A stretch of 12,010 bases of DNA, taken from Alkalimonas sp. GTDB taxonomy: Bacteria > Pseudomonadota > Gammaproteobacteria > Enterobacterales > Alteromonadaceae. The stretch is taken from the NCBI GenBank assembly GCA_007117525.1, contig SKGJ01000056.1, positions 1 to 12,010 on the forward strand, read 5' to 3'. Shown here piece by piece: positions 1 through 7,763 of the stretch. Numbering within the stretch: the stretch's first letter is position 1; every line of letters starts with the position of its first letter. The notes under the pieces were generated by a model that was not told where the DNA came from, made no database searches, and saw nothing but the letters and a program-made list of their open reading frames with translations. The translations under genes and the position numbers were made by a program.

Positions 1-269
1 AGCGCACCGAAGGCAGCCCGATTCGGCGCATCGGTTATCAGCGCTGGCAACGCAATCTTGCGGTGGCGCTTGGCAATGCCCCTTATTCGGCCACCATTGT
101 GCAGGCGTTGCAACAAGCCCGTGCCCAAGCTTCCGAGCTGGTGCAAGAGCACATTGACTGGGCCTTGCAGCAGCAAAAGAAAAAGCAGTGGCTTCATGCG
201 TCGCTGTTGTCGCGTCAGACTGAGCGGCTGGTGCGGATTATTGAAAAGGGCTTACCACGGGATGCCTGA
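1..269 (+). CDS. queG: Epoxyqueuosine reductase, C-terminal end (partial)
   Basis: This is the last 88 codons of a gene that begins before the window; the first complete codon starts at base 3. The visible protein opens with RTEGSPIRRIGY and continues RNLAVALGNAP, the conserved C-terminal block of QueG. The family uses cobalamin and iron-sulfur clusters to reduce epoxyqueuosine to queuosine in the anticodon loop of tRNAs in the cytoplasm. The iron-sulfur cysteines lie upstream and are not visible. The tail is helical and rich in Q and K, ending IEKGLPRDA at a TGA. The neighbouring tRNA-Gly and orn on the opposite strand match the E. coli arrangement, which supports the call. A hairpin terminator follows at 323-348. 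Confidence 0.9.
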   Translation, partial: RTEGSPIRRIGYQRWQRNLAVALGNAPYSATIVQALQQARAQASELVQEHIDWALQQQKKKQWLHASLLSRQTERLVRIIEKGLPRDA

Positions 270-322
270 GCTCAGGTCGCAGGGGAAAACTCAGGGGCTA
301 TAAACCACAGAAGCAGAAAGCA

Positions 323-348
323 AAAAAGCAGCCATAAGGCTGCTTTTT
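323..348. terminator. Bidirectional Rho-independent terminator between queG and tRNA-Gly
   Basis: A perfect 11-base-pair inverted repeat, AAAAAGCAGCC (323-333) and GGCTGCTTTTT (338-348), surrounds an ATAA loop. Reading rightward it ends in a run of five T and can stop queG. Reading leftward it ends in six T and can stop the tRNA transcript. Its position between two convergent genes fits both uses. Confidence 0.88.
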
Positions 349-355
349 CAGAATT

Positions 356-431
356 TGGAGCGAGTAACGAGGTTCGAACTCGTGACCTCGACCTTGGCAA
401 GGTCGCGCTCTACCAGCTGAGCTATACTCGC
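356..431 (-). tRNA. tRNA-Gly (anticodon GCC)
   Basis: On the minus strand these 76 bases fold as a complete tRNA. The acceptor stem is GCGAGTA (431-425) paired with TACTCGC (366-360), followed by discriminator T and an encoded CCA (358-356). The D arm carries AGCTCAGCTGGTAGAGC. The anticodon stem encloses TTGCCAA, with GCC at 398-396, which reads GGC and also GGU codons. The T arm carries GTTCGAAC. E. coli has three such genes (glyV, glyX, glyY) beside orn; here there is only one. No clear promoter sits directly upstream, and the gene starts about 70 bases after the orn stop codon on the same strand, so it may be processed from an orn transcript. Confidence 0.97.
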
Positions 432-438
432 ATTGCGT

Positions 439-464
439 ATCAGGTCTGGCATCGTCCTGATGCC
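439..464 (-). other. Overlapping alternative hairpins between orn and tRNA-Gly
   Basis: Two short inverted repeats overlap in the spacer. One pairs GGCATC (448-453) with GATGCC (459-464) around a 5-base loop. The other pairs ATCAGG (439-444) with CCTGAT (456-461) around an 11-base loop. They share bases, so only one can form at a time in RNA. Neither has a T run, so a terminator is unlikely. They lie just upstream of the mature tRNA 5' end in an orn-tRNA transcript and could affect processing. That role is inferred. Confidence 0.35.
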
Positions 465-501
465 GCGCATTTTACAAAAACCAGCGGCCATTGCAAGCCC
501 T

Positions 502-1053
502 TTATTGCGGAATTTTGAAAAAATGCGTGCGATAGCTGACTAATTCACCAATGGAATCGCGAATGTCGTCCAATGCCAGATGACTGCCCTGCTTTTGCAC
601 TTGCTTCAGCACTTCTGGCGCCCAGCGCCGGGCCAGCTCTTTTACCGTACTGACATCCAGGTTGCGGTAATGAAAGTAAGCTTCCAGCTCTGGGGCGTAC
701 TCGACCAAAAAGCGCCGGTCCTGACCGATGCTGTTGCCACACATCGGGGATTTGCCCGCTGGCACGTATTGGCGAACAAAGGCCAGGGTTTGCTGCTCGG
801 CCTCGGCCAGACTGACTGTGCTTTGCCGACAGCGCTCTGTTAGGCCACTTTTACCGTGCTGCTCAACACACCAAGGGTCCATGCCATCCAGCACCGAGTC
901 CGGCTGTTTAATGGCCAGTGACGGGCCTTCCGCCAGAATGTTTAACTGGCTGTCAGTGACGATGGTGGCAATTTCCAGAATAACGTCTTTTTTCGGGTCC
1001 AGCCCGGTCATTTCCAAATCCAGCCAAATTAAATTCTGTTCATTTGCTGCCAT
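502..1053 (-). CDS. orn: Oligoribonuclease
   Basis: This 183-residue protein is a DEDDh 3'-5' exoribonuclease that degrades two- to five-nucleotide RNA fragments, including pGpG from cyclic di-GMP turnover, to mononucleotides in the cytoplasm. The catalytic residues are visible: D12 and E14 in DLEMTG, D112 in GQDRRFL, and H158 and D163 in [11 protein letters not shown]. The length matches the E. coli enzyme (about 181). The ATG at 1053 was chosen because AGAGGA lies just upstream and homologues begin close to the (L)[12 protein letters not shown] block. The frame is open upstream to 1146, but that extension would run through the orn-rsgA promoter region and shows no homology. It is divergent from rsgA, as in E. 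coli, with tRNA-Gly downstream. Confidence 0.96.
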   Translation of the reverse strand: MAANEQNLIWLDLEMTGLDPKKDVILEIATIVTDSQLNILAEGPSLAIKQPDSVLDGMDPWCVEQHGKSGLTERCRQSTVSLAEAEQQTLAFVRQYVPAGKSPMCGNSIGQDRRFLVEYAPELEAYFHYRNLDVSTVKELARRWAPEVLKQVQKQGSHLALDDIRDSIGELVSYRTHFFKIPQ

Positions 1054-1090
1054 CTTTGAATTCCTCTGCCGGCCATGCCTGCCGGACACT

Positions 1091-1118
1091 TTGTAACTGA
1101 ACGGATAAGCGGTATCAT
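1091..1118 (+). promoter_or_regulatory. Probable sigma-70 promoter for rsgA
   Basis: TTGTAA (1091-1096) and TATCAT (1113-1118) are separated by 16 bases, a reasonable -35/-10 pair about 45 bases before the rsgA start. It lies in the 110-base divergent gap between orn and rsgA. I did not find an equally good minus-strand promoter for orn. Confidence 0.45.
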
Positions 1119-1163
1119 ACACCCCATTGCACAGCGCGACCAGCAAACAACAGGCACAACCGA

Positions 1164-2192
1164 GTGAGCCCGAAACGTCGTTTAACCAAACAGCAGCAAG
1201 CCCGCATTGCCCGGCACAATCAAAAGCGGCTCGATACCAGCCAAGGGCCGGATCCGGCCGAGGATGCCATCTACCTGGCCGCAGAGCCCGGCTTAATTTT
1301 AAGCCGCTTTGGCAAGCACGCCGATGTCGAAGCAGAGGATGGTCAGGTCATCCGCTGCAACCTGCGCCGCACTCTGACATCGGTCGTCACCGGCGATCGG
1401 GTGGTGTTTCGCCGTGCCCGTCAGTCGCAAGGTGGGGTTGATGGCATTCTTGACGCCGTCGCTGAACGAACCACCGTCTTGCTGCGACCCGACTTTTACG
1501 ACGGTTTAAAACCAGTCGCCGCCAACATTGATCGCATTGTGGTGGTCTCTGCGGTGCTGCCCGAGTTCTCTGCCCACATCATAGACCGCTACCTGGTGGC
1601 TGCCGAGGTGACGGGCATTCCCCCTGTACTGGTGCTCAATAAAACCGACTTGTTGGATGCCTCGCAACAGAAGGCGCTTGAAGATCAACTGCAGCTGTAC
1701 CAAGCACTTGGCTACCCCTGCCTCTGGCTGAGCGCCAAACAAGGTCAGGGCATGGCTGAACTGCTGGCCTTATTGCAACAAGGCACCAGCATTTTGGTCG
1801 GTCAGTCGGGGGTTGGTAAATCCTCCATCATGAATGCCATTTTGCCGGAGTTGGCGTTATCCACCCAGCAGGTGTCGGATGTCTCCGGGCTCGGCCAACA
1901 CACTACCACCGCCTCCCGCCTCTATCATTTGCCTGGCGGAGGCAAGCTCATCGACTCGCCCGGCATCCGGGAGTTTGGCCTCTGGCATTTTAGCCCGGAG
2001 CAGGTAACGGCCGGCTTTACTGAATTTCAGCCCTTGCTCGGCCATTGCAAGTTTCGGGACTGCAAACACATCAAAGACCCTGGCTGTGCTATCCTGCAGG
2101 CTGTGGCCGATGGCAGCATCAGTGAGCAGCGCTACCAGAGTTACCTGCGTATTCTGACCAGCATGGCAGAAGATAAACCCAATCATTTTTAA
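1164..2192 (+). CDS. rsgA: Ribosome small subunit-dependent GTPase RsgA
   Basis: RsgA (YjeQ) is a circularly permuted GTPase that binds the 30S subunit late in its assembly and checks the decoding centre. The order seen is typical: an N-terminal OB fold (about residues 45-110, including GDRVVF), then the G4 motif NKTD (159-162), then the G1 P-loop GQSGVGKSS (213-221), then G3 DSPG (264-267). A C-terminal zinc site follows, with C295, C300, H302 and C308 in [14 protein letters not shown]. The 342-residue length fits the family. The start is a GTG with only a weak CAGG upstream, chosen because the N-terminus ([11 protein letters not shown]) is basic as in homologues. psd follows after 16 bases, so the two are likely co-transcribed. 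Confidence 0.96.
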   Translation: MSPKRRLTKQQQARIARHNQKRLDTSQGPDPAEDAIYLAAEPGLILSRFGKHADVEAEDGQVIRCNLRRTLTSVVTGDRVVFRRARQSQGGVDGILDAVAERTTVLLRPDFYDGLKPVAANIDRIVVVSAVLPEFSAHIIDRYLVAAEVTGIPPVLVLNKTDLLDASQQKALEDQLQLYQALGYPCLWLSAKQGQGMAELLALLQQGTSILVGQSGVGKSSIMNAILPELALSTQQVSDVSGLGQHTTTASRLYHLPGGGKLIDSPGIREFGLWHFSPEQVTAGFTEFQPLLGHCKFRDCKHIKDPGCAILQAVADGSISEQRYQSYLRILTSMAEDKPNHF

Positions 2193-2208
2193 CCGTGAAG
2201 AGCCCGTT

Positions 2209-3075
2209 ATGGACCAAGTAAAAATTATCCTGCAATACCTTCTGCCCAAGCACCTGATCTCGCGACTGGTCGGCTATCTGGCAGCAGCCCGGCTGGGTTT
2301 CTTCAGCCACTTGCTGATCAAGCTCTTTATCAAAGCCTATAAAATCGATATGACTGAAGCCAAGTTTGAGCAAGCGCGTGATTACCGCAGCTTTAACGAG
2401 TTTTTCACCCGACCACTGAAAGACGGTATCCGGCCACTGGCAGACGCTGCCGATATCATTGCTCATCCGGTTGACGGTACCATCAGTCAGTTAGGACCCA
2501 TTACCGATGGTAAGCTGGTGCAGGCTAAGAACCACGATTATTCGCTGCAAAGCCTACTGGGAGGCGAAGCAAGCACCGCTGAACCTTTCATCGATGGCCA
2601 CTTTGCCACCATTTACCTGGCGCCGAAAGACTACCACCGCATCCATATGCCGGTTGCAGGCACCCTGCGGGAAATGATTTATGTGCCGGGCGATTTGTTC
2701 TCCGTCAATCCTTTAACCGCTGAAAATGTCCCCAACCTCTTTGCCCGCAACGAGCGGGTGGTCACCATCTTTGATACCGAGCTGGGTCCGATGGCACTGG
2801 TGCTGGTGGGGGCAACCATCGTTGCCAGCATTGAAACCGTCTGGGCCGGAACCATTACCCCACCGACCGGCAAAACAGTGCACCGCTGGCAGTACCCGGC
2901 CACAGGACCGACTGCGGTGCGATTGGAGAAAGGCGCTGAAATGGGTCGCTTTAAGCTGGGCTCGACCGTGGTGCTGGCTTTTGCCCCGGAGCAACTGGCG
3001 TTTTTACCCGAGCAAGAGCCCGGCAGCGTCACCCGGATGGGCGCGCCTTTTGCGCGGCGCCTGCAAGACAGCTAA
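2209..3075 (+). CDS. psd: Phosphatidylserine decarboxylase proenzyme
   Basis: The enzyme converts phosphatidylserine to phosphatidylethanolamine at the inner membrane, the last step in making the main phospholipid of Gram-negative bacteria. The proenzyme cuts itself within LGST (250-253), between G251 and S252, to give a beta chain and a short alpha chain whose N-terminal serine becomes the pyruvoyl cofactor. The autocleavage triad is present: D89 in HPVDGTIS, H146 in [11 protein letters not shown], and S252. The N-terminal 40 residues are hydrophobic and amphipathic, as expected for membrane attachment. At 288 residues it is a full-length type I enzyme. It lies 16 bases after rsgA, with a GAAGAG ribosome binding site. 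In E. coli the mechanosensitive channel gene mscM follows psd; here a phosphodiesterase gene does. Confidence 0.96.
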   Translation: MDQVKIILQYLLPKHLISRLVGYLAAARLGFFSHLLIKLFIKAYKIDMTEAKFEQARDYRSFNEFFTRPLKDGIRPLADAADIIAHPVDGTISQLGPITDGKLVQAKNHDYSLQSLLGGEASTAEPFIDGHFATIYLAPKDYHRIHMPVAGTLREMIYVPGDLFSVNPLTAENVPNLFARNERVVTIFDTELGPMALVLVGATIVASIETVWAGTITPPTGKTVHRWQYPATGPTAVRLEKGAEMGRFKLGSTVVLAFAPEQLAFLPEQEPGSVTRMGAPFARRLQDS

Positions 3076-3108
3076 GCTAACAGCAACAGTCGTCGCTGAG
3101 GAGTTCGC

Positions 3109-3825
3109 ATGGAAATCATTGCCCACCGCGGTGCCAGTGGCGACTTCCCGGAAAACACCCTGCTGGCGATTGAGCAAGCGCTGCTGCAAGGTGCCGATGC
3201 CATTGAAATTGATGTCTATGCGGTCGAAGACGATCTGATTGTCATCCACGACCCCAAGCTGGAACGAACCACCAATGGCAGCGGCACCATCTATCAGCAT
3301 GCACTAAGCTACCTACTGCAACTGGATGCCGGACAAGGCCAGCGCATCCCGACCTTATGGCAGGTGCTGCAGCTGACCCACGGCAAATGCTGGCTCAATA
3401 TTGAATTAAAAGGCAAAAATACTGCCGAGCCTTTGCTGGCCTTACTTACCAAAGCAGAGCAACAACTGGGGTTGGACCCAGCTCAATTGCTGGTCTCCTC
3501 ATTTAACCATCATCTGCTGCTGCAATTGCAACAAGCCCGCCCCGCGCTCAAGCTTGGCGCTCTGACAGCCAGCCTACAACTGAACTATGCCCGTTATGTT
3601 GCTGATCTAAAGTTTTATTCCATCCATTGCGACGTCAACTTTATTGATCAGTCCTTGGTGGATGATGCCCATGCTCTGGGGTTAAAAGCCTATGTCTATA
3701 CGGTGGACGAACTGGAAGATATTCACGCGATGCAGCAGCTTGGGGTGGATGGCATTTTTACCAATTACCCGGCCCGCAGCCGGGTCATTGCCAGTGAGCA
3801 CCTAACGACAATGAGCTCGCTGTAG
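3109..3825 (+). CDS. ugpQ: Glycerophosphodiester phosphodiesterase family protein
   Basis: This 238-residue protein is a GDPD-family TIM barrel, which hydrolyses deacylated phospholipids such as glycerophosphoethanolamine to glycerol-3-phosphate and an alcohol. The family signature is visible: H6-R7 in AHRGASGDFPENT, metal ligands E33 and D35 in IEIDV, the second catalytic histidine in IHD (H47), and E98 in LNIELKG. There is no signal peptide, so it is probably cytoplasmic like UgpQ rather than periplasmic like GlpQ. A strong GAGGAG site (3098-3103) precedes the ATG. It starts 33 bases after psd, so it probably belongs to the rsgA-psd transcript, which would place lipid headgroup recycling beside phosphatidylethanolamine synthesis. 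The symbol reflects family similarity; no ugp transport genes are nearby. Confidence 0.88.
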   Translation: MEIIAHRGASGDFPENTLLAIEQALLQGADAIEIDVYAVEDDLIVIHDPKLERTTNGSGTIYQHALSYLLQLDAGQGQRIPTLWQVLQLTHGKCWLNIELKGKNTAEPLLALLTKAEQQLGLDPAQLLVSSFNHHLLLQLQQARPALKLGALTASLQLNYARYVADLKFYSIHCDVNFIDQSLVDDAHALGLKAYVYTVDELEDIHAMQQLGVDGIFTNYPARSRVIASEHLTTMSSL

Positions 3826-3852
3826 TTAGAGTAGTCGAGTAGTAGAGCAGTA

Positions 3853-4266
3853 TCAGACCGGTTCAGCGCTGTCTTTGCAGCCAAGGGGTTTGGTTGCACT
3901 CGCCTCGGTAGTGCAACCTTTGCAGCGCTTGCAAAGCCGCATATTCAGCAAATGCGCCAACACCACAAAAGCAGCCCCTACGGTCACTACCAGAGGCTCC
4001 CAATGGTGCCCGAGGCTGTCTTTGTGCCAGTATATAAAGCCACCCAGAAACAACGAGTAAAAGGGATACAACTTACGGTGGTAACGGTGAAAGCCGAAGA
4101 ACAAAGCGATAAAACCAAGCACGATGGTGATCAGCAACACAGCACGTTCAAAGCTTTCGTCGGCCAGAAAGCTGGCCCCCAACAGCGGTAACACAGGCAA
4201 TAGCACAGGCAGCAGAATGCAATGCAGCGCACAAAGCGATGTCAAGGCAATGCCTGCTTTATCCAT
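3853..4266 (-). CDS. MerC domain-containing membrane protein
   Basis: The 137-residue protein opens MDKAGIALTSLCALHCILLPVL in the style of the MerC family. It has four hydrophobic segments, at about residues 8-30, 42-59, 67-80 and 91-108. A cysteine pair lies in the first membrane segment (C12 and C16, where MerC proteins carry metal-binding cysteines). A short cytosolic-like tail is rich in cysteine and lysine (C112, C115, C118, C130). MerC of mercury operons carries Hg(II) across the inner membrane, but there is no merR, merA or merT here, so mercury transport is not established. Chromosomal relatives of unknown function are common in gammaproteobacteria. The start is uncertain: the frame is open to a TTG at 4335 and there is a GTG at 4290. 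The ATG at 4266 was chosen because it directly precedes the conserved block. It is convergent with the phosphodiesterase gene, with no clear terminator in the 27-base gap. Confidence 0.78.
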   Translation of the reverse strand: MDKAGIALTSLCALHCILLPVLLPVLPLLGASFLADESFERAVLLITIVLGFIALFFGFHRYHRKLYPFYSLFLGGFIYWHKDSLGHHWEPLVVTVGAAFVVLAHLLNMRLCKRCKGCTTEASATKPLGCKDSAEPV

Positions 4267-4303
4267 CAGATTGCGTCCAAGATTCAGCACTGTTGTATCC
4301 GGG

Positions 4304-4333
4304 TTGGTTGTTGCAGAGATGAGATGATATAAC
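4304..4333 (+). promoter_or_regulatory. Candidate promoter for the 4416 gene
   Basis: TTGGTT (4304-4309) and TATAAC (4328-4333) are 18 bases apart and would start a transcript near 4340. This lies in the 149-base divergent gap between the MerC-like gene and the next small gene. The resulting leader would include the hairpin at 4354-4376. The match is moderate. Confidence 0.35.
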
Positions 4334-4353
4334 AAATCGGCTAAAATTGAAAG

Positions 4354-4376
4354 AGAGGCCCCCGCAAAGGGCCTCT
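4354..4376. terminator. Terminator-like hairpin in a divergent intergenic gap
   Basis: AGAGGCCC (4354-4361) and GGGCCTCT (4369-4376) pair perfectly around a 7-base loop and are followed on the plus strand by only TTTAT. It lies between divergent genes, so neither neighbour needs a terminator there. It may be an attenuator in the leader of the 4416 gene, or may stop antisense transcription. Confidence 0.55.
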
Positions 4377-4415
4377 TTATGGCATAATCGACGCTTTGTA
4401 CCGAGGAGTAGGCGG

Positions 4416-4724
4416 ATGGAGCAATTGCTGGATCAACTGGATGCCAATCTTAAAGAGCTGTACCGAAAAGCACTGGATGCCGACCAGGCGCTGGATGCCC
4501 TGAAAAAGCAAGGCCAGGGCAAGCACCAGGCCATTTTCCCAGCCAGCGCCGGTTTTCAGCAGCAAAGCGATCGTTTTATGCCTTACCTGGCTGAAACAGC
4601 CGAGCTGGTTGCAGCCATGCGTCAAAGCAAACAGTTCAATACCGCCACTTTGCAACGGGCCGTGCAGCAACTGAAGCAGCTGCACCAGACCTTGCTGGAG
4701 TTTCAGCAAGCGGTTAAGTCGTAA
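4416..4724 (+). CDS. Small helical protein of unknown function
   Basis: I do not recognise this 102-residue protein with confidence. It opens MEQLLDQLDANLKELYRKAL and is almost entirely predicted helix, with heptad-like leucines at about residues 1-35 and 75-98 and many glutamines. A middle segment reads FPASAGFQQQSDRFMPYL. There is no signal peptide or membrane segment and no cysteine, so a cytoplasmic coiled-coil or helical-bundle protein is likely. The F-x-QQQSDRF-x-x-YL segment loosely recalls the N-terminal part of the primosomal protein PriC, but the protein is much shorter than PriC and I would not assign that name. The ATG was chosen because GAGGAG lies 7 bases upstream (4403-4408). 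The open frame extends upstream to 4347 only through the hairpin. A terminator follows at 4732-4759. Confidence 0.75.
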   Translation: MEQLLDQLDANLKELYRKALDADQALDALKKQGQGKHQAIFPASAGFQQQSDRFMPYLAETAELVAAMRQSKQFNTATLQRAVQQLKQLHQTLLEFQQAVKS

Positions 4725-4731
4725 CCACAAA

Positions 4732-4759
4732 AAAACGGCAAGCCCCGGCCTGCCGTTTT
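4732..4759. terminator. Bidirectional terminator between the small unknown gene and the DUF3016 gene
   Basis: AAAACGGCA (4732-4740) and TGCCGTTTT (4751-4759) form a 9-base-pair stem around a GC-rich 10-base loop. The minus-strand reading ends in seven T, a strong stop for the DUF3016 gene. The plus-strand reading ends in four T and can stop the small gene. The two genes converge here. Confidence 0.85.
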
Positions 4760-4787
4760 CAGAGTGTGTTGACCTTAAACCGGTTGC

Positions 4788-5348
4788 TCAGTCACTGACT
4801 TTTGGCAGTTTTGCCTGATGAGCCTCGACCTCAGCCAGCAGATCGCGCTCAAACCAACGTTTTAGCATGGTATACTCATAACGCAGCTCCTGATGGCGCG
4901 GACCGACCATGCGCGGGCTTTGCATAAAGCCCATGTCCCGCAAATTCACATCACCAGCCGCAACCTGCGCGCCGTAGGCATCGCGCAGCTCATGACTAAA
5001 AGCCACCCGGGGTGAGTAAATATCTTTAACCACCCGAATGTCCTGCCCGGCACGGCTGTACATCGGGTTGACATCCCCCGCCAGATCGATGTCGGTGACC
5101 GTCACCTGCCAACGGTAGCCCTCTGGCAGCTCGGCAGCAAACTCTTCAAAAATGCGCTCAAAGCCCGCCAAAGTGCGTTCACGAAAACGGGCACGGCTTT
5201 CATTGGCTGGCCGGATATCGGTGAATTTCTCAGGCTCCTGAAAGCTCAGACTCAAATTGGAACTCTCGTCTGCCAGCGCATGAACGCTTACCCCCAGCAG
5301 ACCGCTGAGCGCCACTGCCATTGTTAATTTACGCCAAATAGGTTTCAT
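4788..5348 (-). CDS. DUF3016 domain-containing secreted protein
   Basis: This 186-residue protein resembles the DUF3016 family, a group of proteins of unknown function found in marine and related gammaproteobacteria. Residues 1 to about 28 form a signal peptide: positive MKPIWRKLT, a hydrophobic stretch MAVALSGLLGVSV, then a cleavage site after ALA before DESS. The mature part carries the family's features: F-x-x-PEKFTDIRP, then AFRERT-like RARFRERTL, VTDIDLAGDV, and a C-terminal block with NLRDMGFM and an aromatic-rich Y-x-x-x-LKRWFERDL. Periplasmic location is inferred from the signal. The ATG at 5348 has a strong GGAGG (5354-5358) upstream. The frame is open to a TTG at 5360, but that codon overlaps the ribosome binding site. 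The leader contains an unusual hairpin and a short ORF. Transcription ends at the terminator at 4732-4759. Confidence 0.85.
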   Translation of the reverse strand: MKPIWRKLTMAVALSGLLGVSVHALADESSNLSLSFQEPEKFTDIRPANESRARFRERTLAGFERIFEEFAAELPEGYRWQVTVTDIDLAGDVNPMYSRAGQDIRVVKDIYSPRVAFSHELRDAYGAQVAAGDVNLRDMGFMQSPRMVGPRHQELRYEYTMLKRWFERDLLAEVEAHQAKLPKVSD

Positions 5349-5397
5349 GCTTGCCTCCAATACGACAGCGTTTTACCACAGCACAGGAAGGACACAT
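5329..5397 (-). CDS. Possible 22-residue leader ORF ahead of the DUF3016 gene
   Basis: An ATG at 5397 is preceded at 4 bases by AGGAGGGG, a better ribosome binding site than most in the window. The ORF starts MCPSCAVVKRC and ends at a TAA at 5329-5331, inside the DUF3016 coding region and out of frame with it. It has three cysteines, two of them in a C-x-x-C. The ATG and ribosome binding site lie inside the hairpin at 5382-5410. Translation is unproven. It could be a regulatory leader peptide or a chance ORF. Confidence 0.3.
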   Translation of the reverse strand: MCPSCAVVKRCRIGGKHETYLA

Positions 5398-5410
5398 TGC
5401 CCCTCCTGTG
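5382..5410 (-). promoter_or_regulatory. 12-base-pair leader hairpin that hides a ribosome binding site
   Basis: In minus-strand RNA, CACAGGAGGGGC (5410-5399) pairs along its full length with GUCCUUCCUGUG (5393-5382), using two G-U pairs, around a loop AAUGU. The G-U pairs make it a better fold in this RNA than in the DNA of either strand. The AGGAGG of the short ORF is in the stem and its AUG is in the loop. No T run follows, so it is not a terminator. Confidence 0.5.
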
Positions 5411-5420
5411 TATAAAGTTT

Positions 5421-5438
5421 AGTCAAGTGTATATGACT
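5421..5438. repeat. Inverted repeat AGTCA-N8-TGACT upstream of the DUF3016 gene
   Basis: AGTCA (5421-5425) and TGACT (5434-5438) are separated by 8 bases (AGTGTATA) in an AT-rich region that probably contains the DUF3016 promoter. The symmetry is compatible with a dimeric regulator site, but five-base arms can arise by chance. Confidence 0.25.
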
Positions 5439-5500
5439 ATAGACTGAACTGGGTTCATTAAGTTGTCATTTTTTGTAATGGATTGTCTTTTGAAAAACAA

Positions 5501-5528
5501 AAAACCCGGCGCACTGGCACCGGGTTTT
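5501..5528 (-). terminator. Rho-independent terminator of groES-groEL
   Basis: Reading leftward, AAAACCCGG (5528-5520) pairs with CCGGGTTTT (5509-5501), and the run continues TTTTTTGTTTTTC. It lies about 27 bases after the groEL stop. A smaller stem, TCAGAC-GAG-GTCTGA (5535-5549), sits between the stop codon and the terminator. Confidence 0.88.
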
Positions 5529-5554
5529 CCAAGGTCAGACGAGGTCTGAGTGCA

Positions 5555-7201
<1,647 letters not shown>

Positions 7202-7247
7202 TCAATTCCTTCCTCAATTAAACTGTTGGTTACGACGGGGGCACTGC

Positions 7248-7538
7248 TTATTCAGTGATCACGCCCAGAATGCTGTCTTCTTTTACGATGACGTATTCTT
7301 CACCATCAATTTTCTCGGTGCGCTCAACATAGGCACCAAACAAAACTTTGTCTCCGACCTGAACATCCAGCGGACGAACTTCACCATTCTCCAGAATACG
7401 GCCTTTGCCAACAGCAACCACTTCGCCACGGGTTGATTTTTCTGCGGCGGAGCCGGTCAGCACGATGCCGCCAGCTGATTTGGTTTCAGCTTCCAGACGT
7501 TTGATGATGACACGATCATGTAAAGGACGAATATTCAT
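7248..7538 (-). CDS. groES: Co-chaperonin GroES (Hsp10)
   Basis: GroES is the heptameric lid that caps GroEL rings. The 96-residue protein begins [16 protein letters not shown]. It carries the mobile loop at about residues 17-34 with the GroEL-binding tripeptide I25-V26-L27 in AGGIVLTGS. The later GDKVLFG and the terminal DSILGVITE are also typical of the family. A good AGGAG site (7550-7546) lies 7 bases before the ATG. Transcription comes from the sigma-32 promoter at 7599-7627, giving a leader of about 50 bases. Confidence 0.99.
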   Translation of the reverse strand: MNIRPLHDRVIIKRLEAETKSAGGIVLTGSAAEKSTRGEVVAVGKGRILENGEVRPLDVQVGDKVLFGAYVERTEKIDGEEYVIVKEDSILGVITE

Positions 7539-7564
7539 GCTCTATCTCCTAAAGCGAGTTTGCG

Positions 7565-7585
7565 TTTTAACATGGGTTGTTAAAA
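7565..7585 (-). promoter_or_regulatory. AT-rich hairpin in the groES leader
   Basis: TTTTAACA (7585-7578 on the minus strand) pairs with TGTTAAAA (7572-7565) around ACCCA. The stem lies between the heat-shock promoter and the ribosome binding site and does not cover the latter. It does not match the CIRCE operator of HrcA. It may stabilise the mRNA, but no function can be read from sequence alone. Confidence 0.4.
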
Positions 7586-7598
7586 AGGGTTGCGCTCT

Positions 7599-7627
7599 AT
7601 ATGGGGTAAGCAAAAACTGAATCCAAG
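7599..7627 (-). promoter_or_regulatory. Sigma-32 heat-shock promoter of groES-groEL
   Basis: On the minus strand the sequence shows CTTGGAT (7627-7621), a 14-base spacer, and CCCCATAT (7606-7599). The sigma-32 consensus is CTTGAAA, 13-15 bases, CCCCATnT, so the -10 is a full match and the -35 is close. This indicates RpoH control of the operon, as in E. coli. Confidence 0.9.
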
Positions 7628-7655
7628 GGGGCCTGGAAATTTTTTTTTGCCAATT

Positions 7656-7685
7656 TTGCTAATGGTGGCCTCTGGCTGGTATTGT
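7656..7685 (+). promoter_or_regulatory. Candidate sigma-70 promoter for dsbD
   Basis: TTGCTA (7656-7661) and TATTGT (7680-7685) are 18 bases apart. A TG one base before the -10 gives an extended -10 form. It lies about 80 bases before the dsbD start, in the gap shared with the divergent groE promoter. An AT-rich stretch with nine T lies just upstream and could act as an UP element. Confidence 0.4.
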
Positions 7686-7763
7686 ATCGCTTCGAACCAG
7701 ACCAGAAGCATCTTGTTGGCGTATGCTCTGGCAGTGACCATGCAAACCGTGAAGTAGGATCCG

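Noticed and set aside
1054..1146. A 31-residue N-terminal extension of Orn
   Set aside because: The family starts close to the DLEMTG block, a good ribosome binding site precedes the ATG at 1053, and the extension overlaps the divergent promoter region.
3826..3852. Terminator between the phosphodiesterase and MerC-like genes
   Set aside because: The gap holds short AGTAGT-like direct repeats but no stem with a T run. Any terminator must be Rho-dependent or lie inside the neighbouring genes.
7539..7640. CIRCE-type HrcA operator in front of groES
   Set aside because: The TTAGCACTC-N9-GAGTGCTAA pattern is absent. The inverted repeat present is TTTTAACA/TGTTAAAA, and the promoter is of sigma-32 type.
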